Shown piece by piece: positions 13,465 through 20,230 of a stretch of 22,099 nt of DNA (position 1 is the stretch's first letter; each line of letters opens with the position of its first letter). This DNA is from CALKWS01 sp035302405 (GTDB taxonomy: Bacteria > Actinomycetota > Actinomycetes > Actinomycetales > Beutenbergiaceae). The DNA is taken from positions 1-22,099 of the forward strand of contig DATGSR010000262.1 in the NCBI GenBank assembly GCA_035302405.1, written 5' to 3'. Made by a program: the position numbers and the translations under genes. Below the pieces are notes generated by a model. The model was not told where the DNA came from, did no database searches, and worked only from the letters and a program-made list of their open reading frames with translations.

Positions 13465-14731
13465 GCGCGTCGGGCGCTACCGTCTGCAGGAGGTCATCGG
13501 CGTCGGCTCTTTCGCCACCGTCCATCGGGCCCTGGATGAGCGCCTCGACGACGAAGTGGTAGTGAAGATGCTGGCGGAGAACCACAGCCTGAACCCCGAG
13601 GTGCGGGAGCGGTTCATCGCTGAGGGCCGCAGCCTGCGCAAAGTCCGCAGCCCCCACGTCGTCACAGTGCACGACATCGGCGAATCCGAGCGCCAACAGC
13701 CGTACCTAGTGCTGCAGCACGCCGACCGCGGCACACTCGCAGACCGAGTGGCCCGGCTGTGGCGACTCGGTTGGGTGCCCAACCGCGCCGATGTGCGGGT
13801 GGTGGCACGGTCGTTGGCTTCCGCGGTCGAAGCCGTCCATCGTGCGAACCTGGTGCATCGGGACCTGAGCCCAGGAAATATTTTGCTCACCTCGGTGCCG
13901 GAGGCGACCGGCGACACCGGCGCGGTTCCGCATGCGCGCGACGGCGCTGCAGTCGTCAGGCCGGGGGAGCGGCTACTGGTCGCCGACCTGGGTATGTGTA
14001 AAGACCTCGCACGCCATTCCGGGCTCACCGTTGCCGCCGGTACCTCCGGGTTCCGGCCGCCGGAGCAGGGCAAACCAGGGGTGATCGACACCCGCGCGGA
14101 CTTGTGGGCGATGTCCGCGCTGCTGAAGTGGATGTGCGACCGAGGCGGAGCGGACCTGCCCGCGGGCCTGTTCACGGCCCTGGAGCGGGGACTCGCGCCA
14201 GACCCCCGCGACCGCCATCCCGACACGGCGACCTGGCTCGCCGACATCGAAGGAGCGCTGGATACCGCCACAGATAGGTGGGAGACCACGGGTGCCCGCC
14301 CGACCGGGGATCGCGCACCGCTCAGCGATCCTCGATCTGCTCGCGCGGTAGGGGCGCGCCCCAAGCGCTTCGTTCACGGGGTGCGTCAAAGTGCTGCGTT
14401 CATCCTGGGGAGCACAGCCCTGCTCCTTCTTGCCGGCGGGTTCTTCATCGGTCTGCGGGTGGGGTGGGGCCCGCCCGCGGAATCGGGTCAGGCTGCGATC
14501 GCTATCCAGGGACCGGAGCAGATCGCGGTGGGGGAACAGGCCACCTTCACTGCCGAGGTGCAGGGGGTGGACTCCTGGGTGTGGTCGCTGCCGACCGGTG
14601 CGCACGTGCTCGATGAACCCGCAGTGAGGCTCACCGCCTCCTCCGCTGGTTCGGCACGCGTGGTGTTGCGTGCAGTGGCGCCCGACGGCACCGACTTGCA
14701 GGCGGTTCATCCCCTGACGGTCACGGAGTGA
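13457..14731 (+). CDS. Transmembrane Ser/Thr protein kinase with outside Ig/PKD-like domain
   Basis: A 424-residue protein. Kinase domain at 7-270: glycine loop IGVGSFATV (14-22), lysine K37 in VVVK, helix-C E56, catalytic HRDLSPGN (134-141), DLG (177-179), GTSGFRPPEQ (195-204) and DTRADLWAM. HRD-x-K is changed to HRDLS, and DFG to DLG. A 27-residue Gly/Ala insert lies between the catalytic loop and DLG. A basic linker (270-310) leads to one helix (312-334). The outside 80 residues (346-424: GPEQIAVGEQATFTAEVQG...SWVWSLP...GSARVVLRAVAPDGTD) look like a PKD/Ig-like beta sandwich, not PASTA. The start ATG overlaps the sigma gene by eight bases (TTGGAG upstream), so the two are coupled. Likely role: sense the wall and phosphorylate the sigma factor. 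Confidence 0.92.
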   Translation: MSERVGRYRLQEVIGVGSFATVHRALDERLDDEVVVKMLAENHSLNPEVRERFIAEGRSLRKVRSPHVVTVHDIGESERQQPYLVLQHADRGTLADRVARLWRLGWVPNRADVRVVARSLASAVEAVHRANLVHRDLSPGNILLTSVPEATGDTGAVPHARDGAAVVRPGERLLVADLGMCKDLARHSGLTVAAGTSGFRPPEQGKPGVIDTRADLWAMSALLKWMCDRGGADLPAGLFTALERGLAPDPRDRHPDTATWLADIEGALDTATDRWETTGARPTGDRAPLSDPRSARAVGARPKRFVHGVRQSAAFILGSTALLLLAGGFFIGLRVGWGPPAESGQAAIAIQGPEQIAVGEQATFTAEVQGVDSWVWSLPTGAHVLDEPAVRLTASSAGSARVVLRAVAPDGTDLQAVHPLTVTE

Positions 14732-14811
14732 CCTTCGTCACAGCGTGCAACTCAGCGGGCGCCGGGCCCGACTCACTCACGTACGAAGACGATCAGTCAT
14801 CAAGGAGAGTT

Positions 14812-15495
14812 GTGAACAGTTCCATTTCCCGGATGCTCTGCCCTCTTGCTGCCACTGCCCTGGCGTTGGTAACGCTCACGGCGTGCGGGTCGGAGGAGCC
14901 GGCCGAGTTCGCATCCGAGGGTCAGCAGGATGTGGCCCGCGACGAGCAGACCCAGGAGGAGGACCCCGACGCCGGGAACGGACGCCGCGCGATCGCAGGC
15001 GAGGGGACCGAGGCGGATGGAGCCGCCACCGAGGACGGCGACACCACGCCGAGCGCCGATGGCGGACCCGCGGCCGGCGGAGTGCCCGGCCCGGAGGAAG
15101 CCGTGGAAATCATCACCTACGAATTGCCGGATGAAGACCTGGAAGTCACCGTCGGACTGCACTCCCTGCAGGTGGACGGCGAGGTGATGCGACTGGACCT
15201 GTCGTTCACTCCCGACGGTAGACCCAACGAGACCTACCACATCAATGCCATGAACCGGAGCAGCAGGATGTACCCGGTGCTGAACGACCGGGAGAATCTC
15301 AAGCAGTACTCCCTGCTTCGATCCAGCGGGACCGTCTGGGCCACCGACACCAGCCCCTTCGGGACCGAGGTGGCCAACGGCCAGACCCTGATGTACTACG
15401 GCTACTACGCCGCGCCGGAGGACGACATCGAGACCCTGGACATCGCGGTGATCGATGGCCTGGTGGAGTTCACCGACGCACAAATCCAGTGGTGA
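14812..15495 (+). CDS. Lipoprotein of unknown function in the sigma-kinase operon
   Basis: A 227-residue protein. Signal peptide with lipobox LTAC, lipidated C25. Residues 26-100 are acidic and low-complexity (Glu/Asp/Gly/Ala), a wall-spanning stalk. The folded part (about 100-227) is beta-rich and contains EVTVGLHSLQVDGEVMRLDLSFTPD, YHINAMNRSSRMYPVLNDRENLKQYSLL and QTLMYYGYYAAPEDDIETLDIAVIDG. I do not know a named family. The GTG at 14812 has AAGGAGAG immediately upstream. A frame extension back to 14728 would overlap the kinase stop but would put 28 non-signal residues before the signal peptide. The following gene overlaps its stop (GTGA), so this lipoprotein and the OmpA-like protein are made together. 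Confidence 0.85.
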   Translation: MNSSISRMLCPLAATALALVTLTACGSEEPAEFASEGQQDVARDEQTQEEDPDAGNGRRAIAGEGTEADGAATEDGDTTPSADGGPAAGGVPGPEEAVEIITYELPDEDLEVTVGLHSLQVDGEVMRLDLSFTPDGRPNETYHINAMNRSSRMYPVLNDRENLKQYSLLRSSGTVWATDTSPFGTEVANGQTLMYYGYYAAPEDDIETLDIAVIDGLVEFTDAQIQW

Positions 15496-16106
15496 GTGCG
15501 GTGAGTGAACCCATGACGATGCACGCCGGGCGGCTCGCCGCCCTGGCCGTGGGGCTAGCGGTGCTGCTGGTGTCCGGGACGGGACTGACGGCGAGCGCTG
15601 TCGTGGACGAGGGCCCGCCGCCGGAGCCCGACAACGGGATCTCGGCCAAGAATCTCAACGACTCGGTGCGGGTGTACCGACCGGATGCGGTTCGCGTTTT
15701 CACCCTCGACGGGGCGGTGATCAGCCTCGGTGACGATGTGGAGCACCAGGGCGAAACCGCGGTGATTTCCCTGTCCACGGACTTGTTGTTCGAGCCGAAC
15801 AGTTGGGACCTTCCCGCCAGCGCCCCCAGTGGCATCGCCGAACTGGTGACCGACGTGCCGAACGGGGCGACGGTGCAGGTGACGGGCCACACCGACTCCC
15901 GCCCGACAATCGGCCAGGATTTCGACAACCAGGAACTCTCGCAGAACCGTGCCGAGGCGGTCGCGACCGCGCTCGAGCAAGAGCGCCCGGACCTGGACCT
16001 GGAGGTCTCCGGGGTCGGTGACACCGAGCCTGCGGTGGTCGAGGACCCCGAGGATCCGGACACCTACGCCGCGAACCGGCGGGTAGAGATCAGTTACGAA
16101 GGGTGA
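15492..16106 (+). CDS. Secreted OmpA-C-like peptidoglycan-binding protein
   Basis: A 204-residue protein. Signal peptide about 1-36 (hydrophobic AALAVGLAVLLVSGTGL, likely cleavage after ASA). Then a 50-residue linker and an OmpA-like domain (about 90-204) with STDLLFEPNSWDL, TGHTDS (131-136), LSQNRAEAVATAL and NRRVEI (195-200). In this family the Asp of GHTD and the Arg of NRRVEI bind the diaminopimelate side chain of peptidoglycan, so it should sit in the wall. The start is uncertain among GTG 15492 (4-base overlap GTGA with the lipoprotein stop, chosen), GTG 15501 and ATG 15513. Last gene of the operon; a palindrome follows. Confidence 0.88.
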   Translation: MSAVSEPMTMHAGRLAALAVGLAVLLVSGTGLTASAVVDEGPPPEPDNGISAKNLNDSVRVYRPDAVRVFTLDGAVISLGDDVEHQGETAVISLSTDLLFEPNSWDLPASAPSGIAELVTDVPNGATVQVTGHTDSRPTIGQDFDNQELSQNRAEAVATALEQERPDLDLEVSGVGDTEPAVVEDPEDPDTYAANRRVEISYEG

Positions 16107-16157
16107 GCAGCGCCGTCGTCGGCCGGGAGTTCCATCGGCGCGGCCGGGGCATGCCGG

Positions 16158-16171
16158 AGCCTGCGCAGGCT
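16158..16171. terminator. 14-base perfect palindrome between convergent genes
   Basis: AGCCTGCGCAGGCT lies 52 bases after the OmpA-like stop and 54 bases before the end of the minus-strand reductase gene. A second weaker pairing (CAGGCT with AGCCTG near 16190) overlaps it. Likely a bidirectional terminator for the two converging transcripts. Confidence 0.5.
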
Positions 16172-16224
16172 GAAGTTTGATCACGCTGAAGCCTGCTCAC
16201 GCGCCCAGTTGTGCAGCCGCTGAA

Positions 16225-17283
16225 CTAACTCTGCAGGCTCTGCGCCTGTGCGCTCAGGGGATTCGCGTCGGCGGGTACCCGCTCCCCCTCGGCCACCGGC
16301 CCGGGCGGGGTGCCCGCACCGAACGGGCGTCCGCCCAACTCCTCCCGGCCGTGCGGGCTGAGCCAGTCGGCCAGTTCCGGCCCGCTGGGCACGATCTGGG
16401 AGGGGTTGATGTCGGTGTGCACCACGTAGTAGTGCTCCTTGATTTGTAGGAAGTCCACGGTGTCGCCGAAGCCGGGGGTTTGGAACAGGTCCCGGGCGTA
16501 GGCCCACAGCACCGGCATCTCGGTGAGTTTGGCCCGGTTGCACTTGAAGTGCCCGTGATACACCGGGTCGAACCGCACCAGCGTGGTGAACAACCGCACG
16601 TCGGCTTCGGTGATCGTGTCGCCGACCAGGTACCTCTGGGTGGCCAGCCGCTCGCTGAGGGAGTCCAGCGCGGCGAACAGCCGGTGGTAGGCCCGCTCAT
16701 AGGCTTCTTGGGACCCGGCGAAACCGCACCGGTACACCCCGTTGTTCACTTCGGTGTAGATCTCCCGGGAGATCTCATCGATCTGGTCGCGCAACGCCTC
16801 CGGGTACAGATCCGGGGCACCTTCGCGGTGGTACTCGGTCCATTCGGTGGAAAAGTCCAGGGTGATCTGGGCGTAGTCGTTGGTCACCACCTGCCCGGTG
16901 TGCACGTCCACGATCGCGGGCACGGTGATGCCCTTGGGGTAGTCGGGGAACCGGGCGAAGTAGGCCTCCTGCAACCGTTCGATGCCCAGCACCGGGTCCA
17001 CCCCGCCAGGATCCAGGTCGAAGGTCCAGGAACGTGAGTCGTGCGTGGGCCCGGGCATCCCCAGCGAGATCACGTCCTCCAGACCCAACAGCCGGCGCAC
17101 GATGATCGTGCGGTTCGCCCACGGGCAGGCGCGGGCGGCGACCAGCCGGTAACGCCCCGGTTCCACCGGGTAGCCGTCGCGGCCGTCTGCCGTGATACGA
17201 GTGTCGATGTAGTCGGTGTCCCGGGTGAATTCCTCGCCCTTGGTGACGTAGGACCCCTTGGTGCTGTACTCGTCCTGGCTCAT
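16225..17283 (-). CDS. Glutathionyl-hydroquinone reductase / xi-class GST-like protein
   Basis: A 352-residue soluble protein. The N-terminal thioredoxin-like domain has the catalytic C53 in ARACPWANRTIIVRRLLGLED, and the family marker GPTHDSRSWTFDLDPGGVDPVLG. VPAIVDVHTGQVVTNDYAQI gives the cis-Pro and thiol-binding part. The helical domain includes NGVYRCGFAGSQEAYERAYHRLFAALDSL and the RYLVGDTITEADVRLFTTLVRFDPVYHGHFKCNR signature of YqjG/PcpF/ECM4 proteins. These reduce glutathionyl-hydroquinones. Most actinobacteria use mycothiol, so the natural thiol here is uncertain. The C-terminal 25 residues are disordered. The ATG at 17283 is supported by the -10 element. Confidence 0.92.
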   Translation of the reverse strand: MSQDEYSTKGSYVTKGEEFTRDTDYIDTRITADGRDGYPVEPGRYRLVAARACPWANRTIIVRRLLGLEDVISLGMPGPTHDSRSWTFDLDPGGVDPVLGIERLQEAYFARFPDYPKGITVPAIVDVHTGQVVTNDYAQITLDFSTEWTEYHREGAPDLYPEALRDQIDEISREIYTEVNNGVYRCGFAGSQEAYERAYHRLFAALDSLSERLATQRYLVGDTITEADVRLFTTLVRFDPVYHGHFKCNRAKLTEMPVLWAYARDLFQTPGFGDTVDFLQIKEHYYVVHTDINPSQIVPSGPELADWLSPHGREELGGRPFGAGTPPGPVAEGERVPADANPLSAQAQSLQS

Positions 17284-17289
17284 GGGCCC

Positions 17290-17295
17290 AGCCTA
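17290..17295 (-). promoter_or_regulatory. -10 element TAGGCT, leaderless-type start
   Basis: TAGGCT on the minus strand ends six bases (GGGCCC) before ATG 17283. The same GGGCCC spacer precedes the DUF3817 start. Confidence 0.55.
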
Positions 17296-17374
17296 GGCGC
17301 AGGCCGACGCCGGCGCAGGTGCCCGTCGCGTGCTGTGGATGCCTGACCCGTTGAATCGCGGAGCCCGCCGCAGC

Positions 17375-17427
17375 TGTGCTACCGCCCCGTCGGAGCCTCG
17401 GTGTGCTGTGCCGCCCCGGAGCCTCGG
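17375..17427. repeat. Imperfect 27/26-bp tandem repeat in the divergent spacer
   Basis: Copies at 17375-17401 and 17402-17427 share TGTGCT, CCGCCCC and GGAGCCTCGG with a one-base indel. The 271-bp spacer between the GST-like gene and the aldo/keto reductase otherwise holds only the two -10 elements. The open frame running through it has non-protein-like composition. Confidence 0.6.
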
Positions 17428-17541
17428 CGCGGCGGCCGCTGATGCCTGGGTCGGGTCGCCGTCGTGGTCTTATCGCGCTCGGCGCAGTGGTCGGTGCACC
17501 GTCGGTGGGCGTCCGATCCTGCATCGGGTGATTGCCCGCGC

Positions 17542-17547
17542 TAGCCT
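17542..17547 (+). promoter_or_regulatory. -10 element TAGCCT, leaderless-type start
   Basis: TAGCCT (TANNNT) ends seven bases before GTG 17555, with no Shine-Dalgarno. Confidence 0.55.
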
Positions 17548-17554
17548 GCAGATC

Positions 17555-18385
17555 GTGAACGCCGAGCAGATTAGCCCCGTGTCCCTGTCCGATGGCACCA
17601 CCATCCCGCAACTGGGTTTCGGAGTGTGGCAAGTGCCCGACGACGAGGCTCAGCCCGCGGTCGAAGAGGCCTTGCGACTGGGCTACCGGATGATCGACAC
17701 CGCTCAGATGTACCAGAACGAGGCCGGGGTGGGACGGGCGATCGCCGCCAGCGGTCTGAAGCGCGACGAGGTCTATGTCACCACGAAGGTGCAGAACTCG
17801 AACCACGGGTACGACAATGTGCTGCGCTCCTATGACGAAAGTCTGCAGCGCCTGGGCGTGGAGGTGGTGGACCTACTCCTGATCCACTGGCCGCTGCCGT
17901 CGCAGGACACCTACGCCGACACCTGGAAGGCCCTGGTGCACCTGAAGGAACAGGGCCAGGTGCGGTCCATCGGGGTTTCCAACTTCCACCAGCCGCACCT
18001 GCAACGCATCATCGACGAAACCGGCATCGCACCGGTGATCAACCAGGTGGAGATGCACCCCTACTTGCAGCAACGGCAGTTGCGGTCGGTCCACGCCGAC
18101 CTCGGCATCGTCACCCAGTCCTACTCGCCGCTGGGCAGCGGCAAGGGACTGCTGGAGGATCCGGAACTGGCCGGCCTCGCCCGGGACAAGGGGATCACCG
18201 CGGCGCAGGCGGTGCTCGCCTGGCACCTGGCCATGGGTGTGGTCACGATTCCCAAGTCGGTCACGCCCTCCAGGATGGAGGAGAACCTCGCCGCCGCCGT
18301 GGTCCAACTGACCACCGAAGAGATCGAACGGATCAACAGCCTGGACCGGGGCACGCGCTTCGGAGGCGACCCCGACCGGGGCTGA
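17555..18385 (+). CDS. Aldo/keto reductase (2,5-diketo-gluconate reductase-like)
   Basis: A 276-residue NADPH-dependent TIM-barrel oxidoreductase. The catalytic tetrad is complete: D48 (RMIDTAQMY), Y53, K78 (YVTTKVQ) and H111 (LLLIHWPLP). Other family marks are LGFGVWQVPDDEA, GVSNFHQPHLQ, INQVEMHPYLQQ, SYSPLGSGKGLLEDP and the cofactor segment VTIPKSVTPSRMEENL. The substrate is not readable; relatives reduce small aldehydes and keto-sugars. The frame is open back to 17330, but GTG 17555 matches the family start (NAEQISPVSLSDGTTIPQLGFG) and has a -10 element at leaderless distance; the extra 75 residues look non-coding. Single gene. Confidence 0.95.
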   Translation: MNAEQISPVSLSDGTTIPQLGFGVWQVPDDEAQPAVEEALRLGYRMIDTAQMYQNEAGVGRAIAASGLKRDEVYVTTKVQNSNHGYDNVLRSYDESLQRLGVEVVDLLLIHWPLPSQDTYADTWKALVHLKEQGQVRSIGVSNFHQPHLQRIIDETGIAPVINQVEMHPYLQQRQLRSVHADLGIVTQSYSPLGSGKGLLEDPELAGLARDKGITAAQAVLAWHLAMGVVTIPKSVTPSRMEENLAAAVVQLTTEEIERINSLDRGTRFGGDPDRG

Positions 18386-18435
18386 CCCGCGCGCGCCGAC
18401 GCCGGTCCCGGTAACTCGCGCGGTCAGCGCGCGGG
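18386..18435. terminator. GC-rich inverted repeat after the aldo/keto reductase
   Basis: CCCGCGCGC (18386-18394) pairs with GCGCGCGGG (18427-18435) across a 32-base loop that holds a further CCGGT..ACCGG-like region. It begins at the base after the stop codon. Candidate terminator between converging transcripts; the large loop weakens the call. Confidence 0.35.
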
Positions 18436-18447
18436 GTCGGCCGCTCA

Positions 18448-18515
18448 TCAGGTGCATCGCCGGCGAATGATCGGCTGGTCATGAGGTGAACCGTTGGCGA
18501 ATGATCGGCTGGTCA
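18448..18515. repeat. 34-bp tandem repeat, two copies, at the end of the pmt gene
   Basis: Read on the minus strand, both units begin with TGA. Unit one (18515-18482) begins with the pmt stop codon and unit two (18481-18448) follows directly. 29 of 34 positions match, including an uninterrupted 20-base block. A further TGA follows at 18447. The origin looks like duplication of the region just after the gene. Confidence 0.85.
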
Positions 18516-20198
18516 CACCCAACTGGGAAGCAGCATGTGCCAGCGCCACACCTGATGCGGGATCCACTGGTACGTCCATACCGGCCAGAACCACGCCGCG
18601 GTAGCCAGGGCCAACACCACCAGGAACGCCGCCACCCAGATCCCGGCCCGGCGGTACCGCAGCGGCACCGCGGCCGGCCCGACCATTTGCGCCAAGGCGT
18701 AAGTGAAGGCCAACACAACGAACGGCACGAACGCCACGGTGTAGAAGGTGAAGATCGTGCGTTCGGTGTACATCAGCCAGGGCACGTATCCGGCCAGGTA
18801 CCCGGACAGGATCGCCCACGCTCGCCATTCCCGGGCCGCGAACGCGCTCCACAGCACCAGCAACAACGCGAGTGCCGCACCCCACCAGATCACGGGGTTG
18901 CCCACCGAGGTGATCGCCGCCGCGCAGCGCTCCGCCCCACAGACCTCCCACGCGCCGTGCTCGGCCTCCACGGTGCGCCAGGCGAAGGAGGTGGGACGCC
19001 ACTGCACCAACCACCCCAGCGGGTGTGCCTCGTAGGTGTGTTCGGAGGTCAGCCCGGTGTGGAAGTCCCACATCCGCAGGTGGTACTCCCACCAGGAGTT
19101 CAGCGGATCGGGTAACCACGTCCGCTCGGGTGTGGTCGCGTGGGCGTTCACGTCCTGGGCCCAGCGGCGCAGATAGGAATGCGGATTCGCGAACCACGCC
19201 GCCCAGGTGGCCAGGTACGCAGCCGCCGCCGGGGGCACCTTCATCAAGAAGGCCGGTACCCCGTCCCGCAGCACCCCGGCCGTGAACCAGGACCGCACGC
19301 CGATGGCCCGCCGCGCAGAGATGTTCCACGCCACCGCGACCAGTCCGAACACCGCGACCGCATAGATGCCGGACCATTTCACGCCCGTGGCAAGCCCACC
19401 GGCCACACCCGCGGCCAGCAACCACCAGCGCATCCCCACCCGCGGCCCCCACGCGTCCGCATAGGCACCGCGGTCGGCCAACTCCGCCGCGGCCGCTCGC
19501 GCCAACTTGCGCCGGTAGTTCTCTCGATCCAACAACAATGCGCCGAAAGCCACCAGGATCCAGAACTGCAGGAAGATATCCAGGATCGAAATCCGGGACA
19601 TCACCAGATGCACCCCGTCCACCGCCAGCAACAAGCCCGCAGTGGCCCCCAGCACGGTGGAGCCGAACAACCTCCGGGCGATGAGCACCAAGAGGAAGAC
19701 GCTCAACGCGCCCACTATCGCGGCGCTGATACGCCATCCCACTGGGCTGTCCGGCCCGGCCAGCCGCATCCCCGCAGCGATCATCCACTTGCCCAACGGC
19801 GGGTGCACCACGTAGTCCGCTTCGGTGGACAGACCGGAGAAGTTCGCGGCTGCGAAACTGGTGTCCCAGTCCTCCGCCCAGACTCCTTCGTAACCCAACG
19901 TGAGCAGGGAGTACGCCTGCTTGACGTAGTACGTCTCGTCGAACACCAGCCGCCCGGGCCGGTCCAGGTGGACCAGCCTCAACAAGGCCGCGAAGGCACC
20001 GACAGCGGCGGCGACAACCCACGTCACCCATGGCCGGCCGGGTGTGGGAATGAGCAGCCGCTCGGTCAGTTCCTGCTCCAGTTCCGCCCTCGTGCGCCCA
20101 GCGGCGATCGGCGCCGACGGTGCCGGACGACGTTCGGCGTCCCGGCCGGATCTCCGGCGCAACCTCGCGCGAACACCGGAGACATGTCGGGCAGGCAC
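18513..20198 (-). CDS. pmt: Protein O-mannosyltransferase (GT39)
   Basis: A 561-residue polytopic enzyme that moves mannose from polyprenyl-phosphate-mannose to Ser/Thr of exported proteins at the membrane. Cytoplasmic N-terminus (1-55), first helix about 58-75, then the catalytic loop with D87-E88 in RLVFDETYYVKQAYSLL. Other family blocks: VVHPPLGKWMIAAGMRLAG, LLAVDGVHLVMSRISILDIFLQFW, GLATGVKWSGIY, the outside loop with TWLPDPLNSWWEYHLRMWDFHTGL, and the C-terminal four-helix PMT domain with YTERTIFTFYTVAFVPF. Full length. GTG 20198 is chosen for its -10 element TAGACT and the lack of a better start. Divergent from rsmI, as in M. tuberculosis Rv1002c/Rv1003. Likely substrates include exported lipoproteins such as the one at 14812, by inference only. 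Confidence 0.95.
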   Translation of the reverse strand: MPARHVSGVRARLRRRSGRDAERRPAPSAPIAAGRTRAELEQELTERLLIPTPGRPWVTWVVAAAVGAFAALLRLVHLDRPGRLVFDETYYVKQAYSLLTLGYEGVWAEDWDTSFAAANFSGLSTEADYVVHPPLGKWMIAAGMRLAGPDSPVGWRISAAIVGALSVFLLVLIARRLFGSTVLGATAGLLLAVDGVHLVMSRISILDIFLQFWILVAFGALLLDRENYRRKLARAAAAELADRGAYADAWGPRVGMRWWLLAAGVAGGLATGVKWSGIYAVAVFGLVAVAWNISARRAIGVRSWFTAGVLRDGVPAFLMKVPPAAAAYLATWAAWFANPHSYLRRWAQDVNAHATTPERTWLPDPLNSWWEYHLRMWDFHTGLTSEHTYEAHPLGWLVQWRPTSFAWRTVEAEHGAWEVCGAERCAAAITSVGNPVIWWGAALALLLVLWSAFAAREWRAWAILSGYLAGYVPWLMYTERTIFTFYTVAFVPFVVLAFTYALAQMVGPAAVPLRYRRAGIWVAAFLVVLALATAAWFWPVWTYQWIPHQVWRWHMLLPSWV

Positions 20199-20205
20199 GG
20201 GCCAG

Positions 20206-20211
20206 AGTCTA
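20206..20211 (-). promoter_or_regulatory. pmt -10 element TAGACT, leaderless-type start
   Basis: TAGACT on the minus strand ends seven bases before GTG 20198. It lies only eight bases from the opposite-strand rsmI hexamer, so the two promoters overlap. Confidence 0.5.
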
Positions 20212-20218
20212 GGTGGGG

Positions 20219-20224
20219 CACACT
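20219..20224 (+). promoter_or_regulatory. rsmI -10-like hexamer CACACT
   Basis: CACACT ends six bases before GTG 20231. It lacks the first T of TANNNT, as do the two CACGAT examples at 10204 and 21266. Confidence 0.35.
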
Positions 20225-20230
20225 GACAAG

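Noticed and set aside
14728..14811. Upstream start for the lipoprotein overlapping the kinase stop
   Set aside because: It would place 28 polar residues before the signal peptide, and AAGGAGAG lies directly before GTG 14812.
17330..17554. N-terminal extension of the aldo/keto reductase by 75 residues
   Set aside because: The family begins at the NAEQ segment, the extension has non-protein-like composition, and a -10 element sits inside it at leaderless distance from GTG 17555.
18448..20031. Long open frame on the minus strand in another frame of the pmt region (about 527 codons)
   Set aside because: It overlaps pmt almost completely, its translation is Arg/Gly/Val-rich with no known motif, and pmt carries all catalytic and membrane features.
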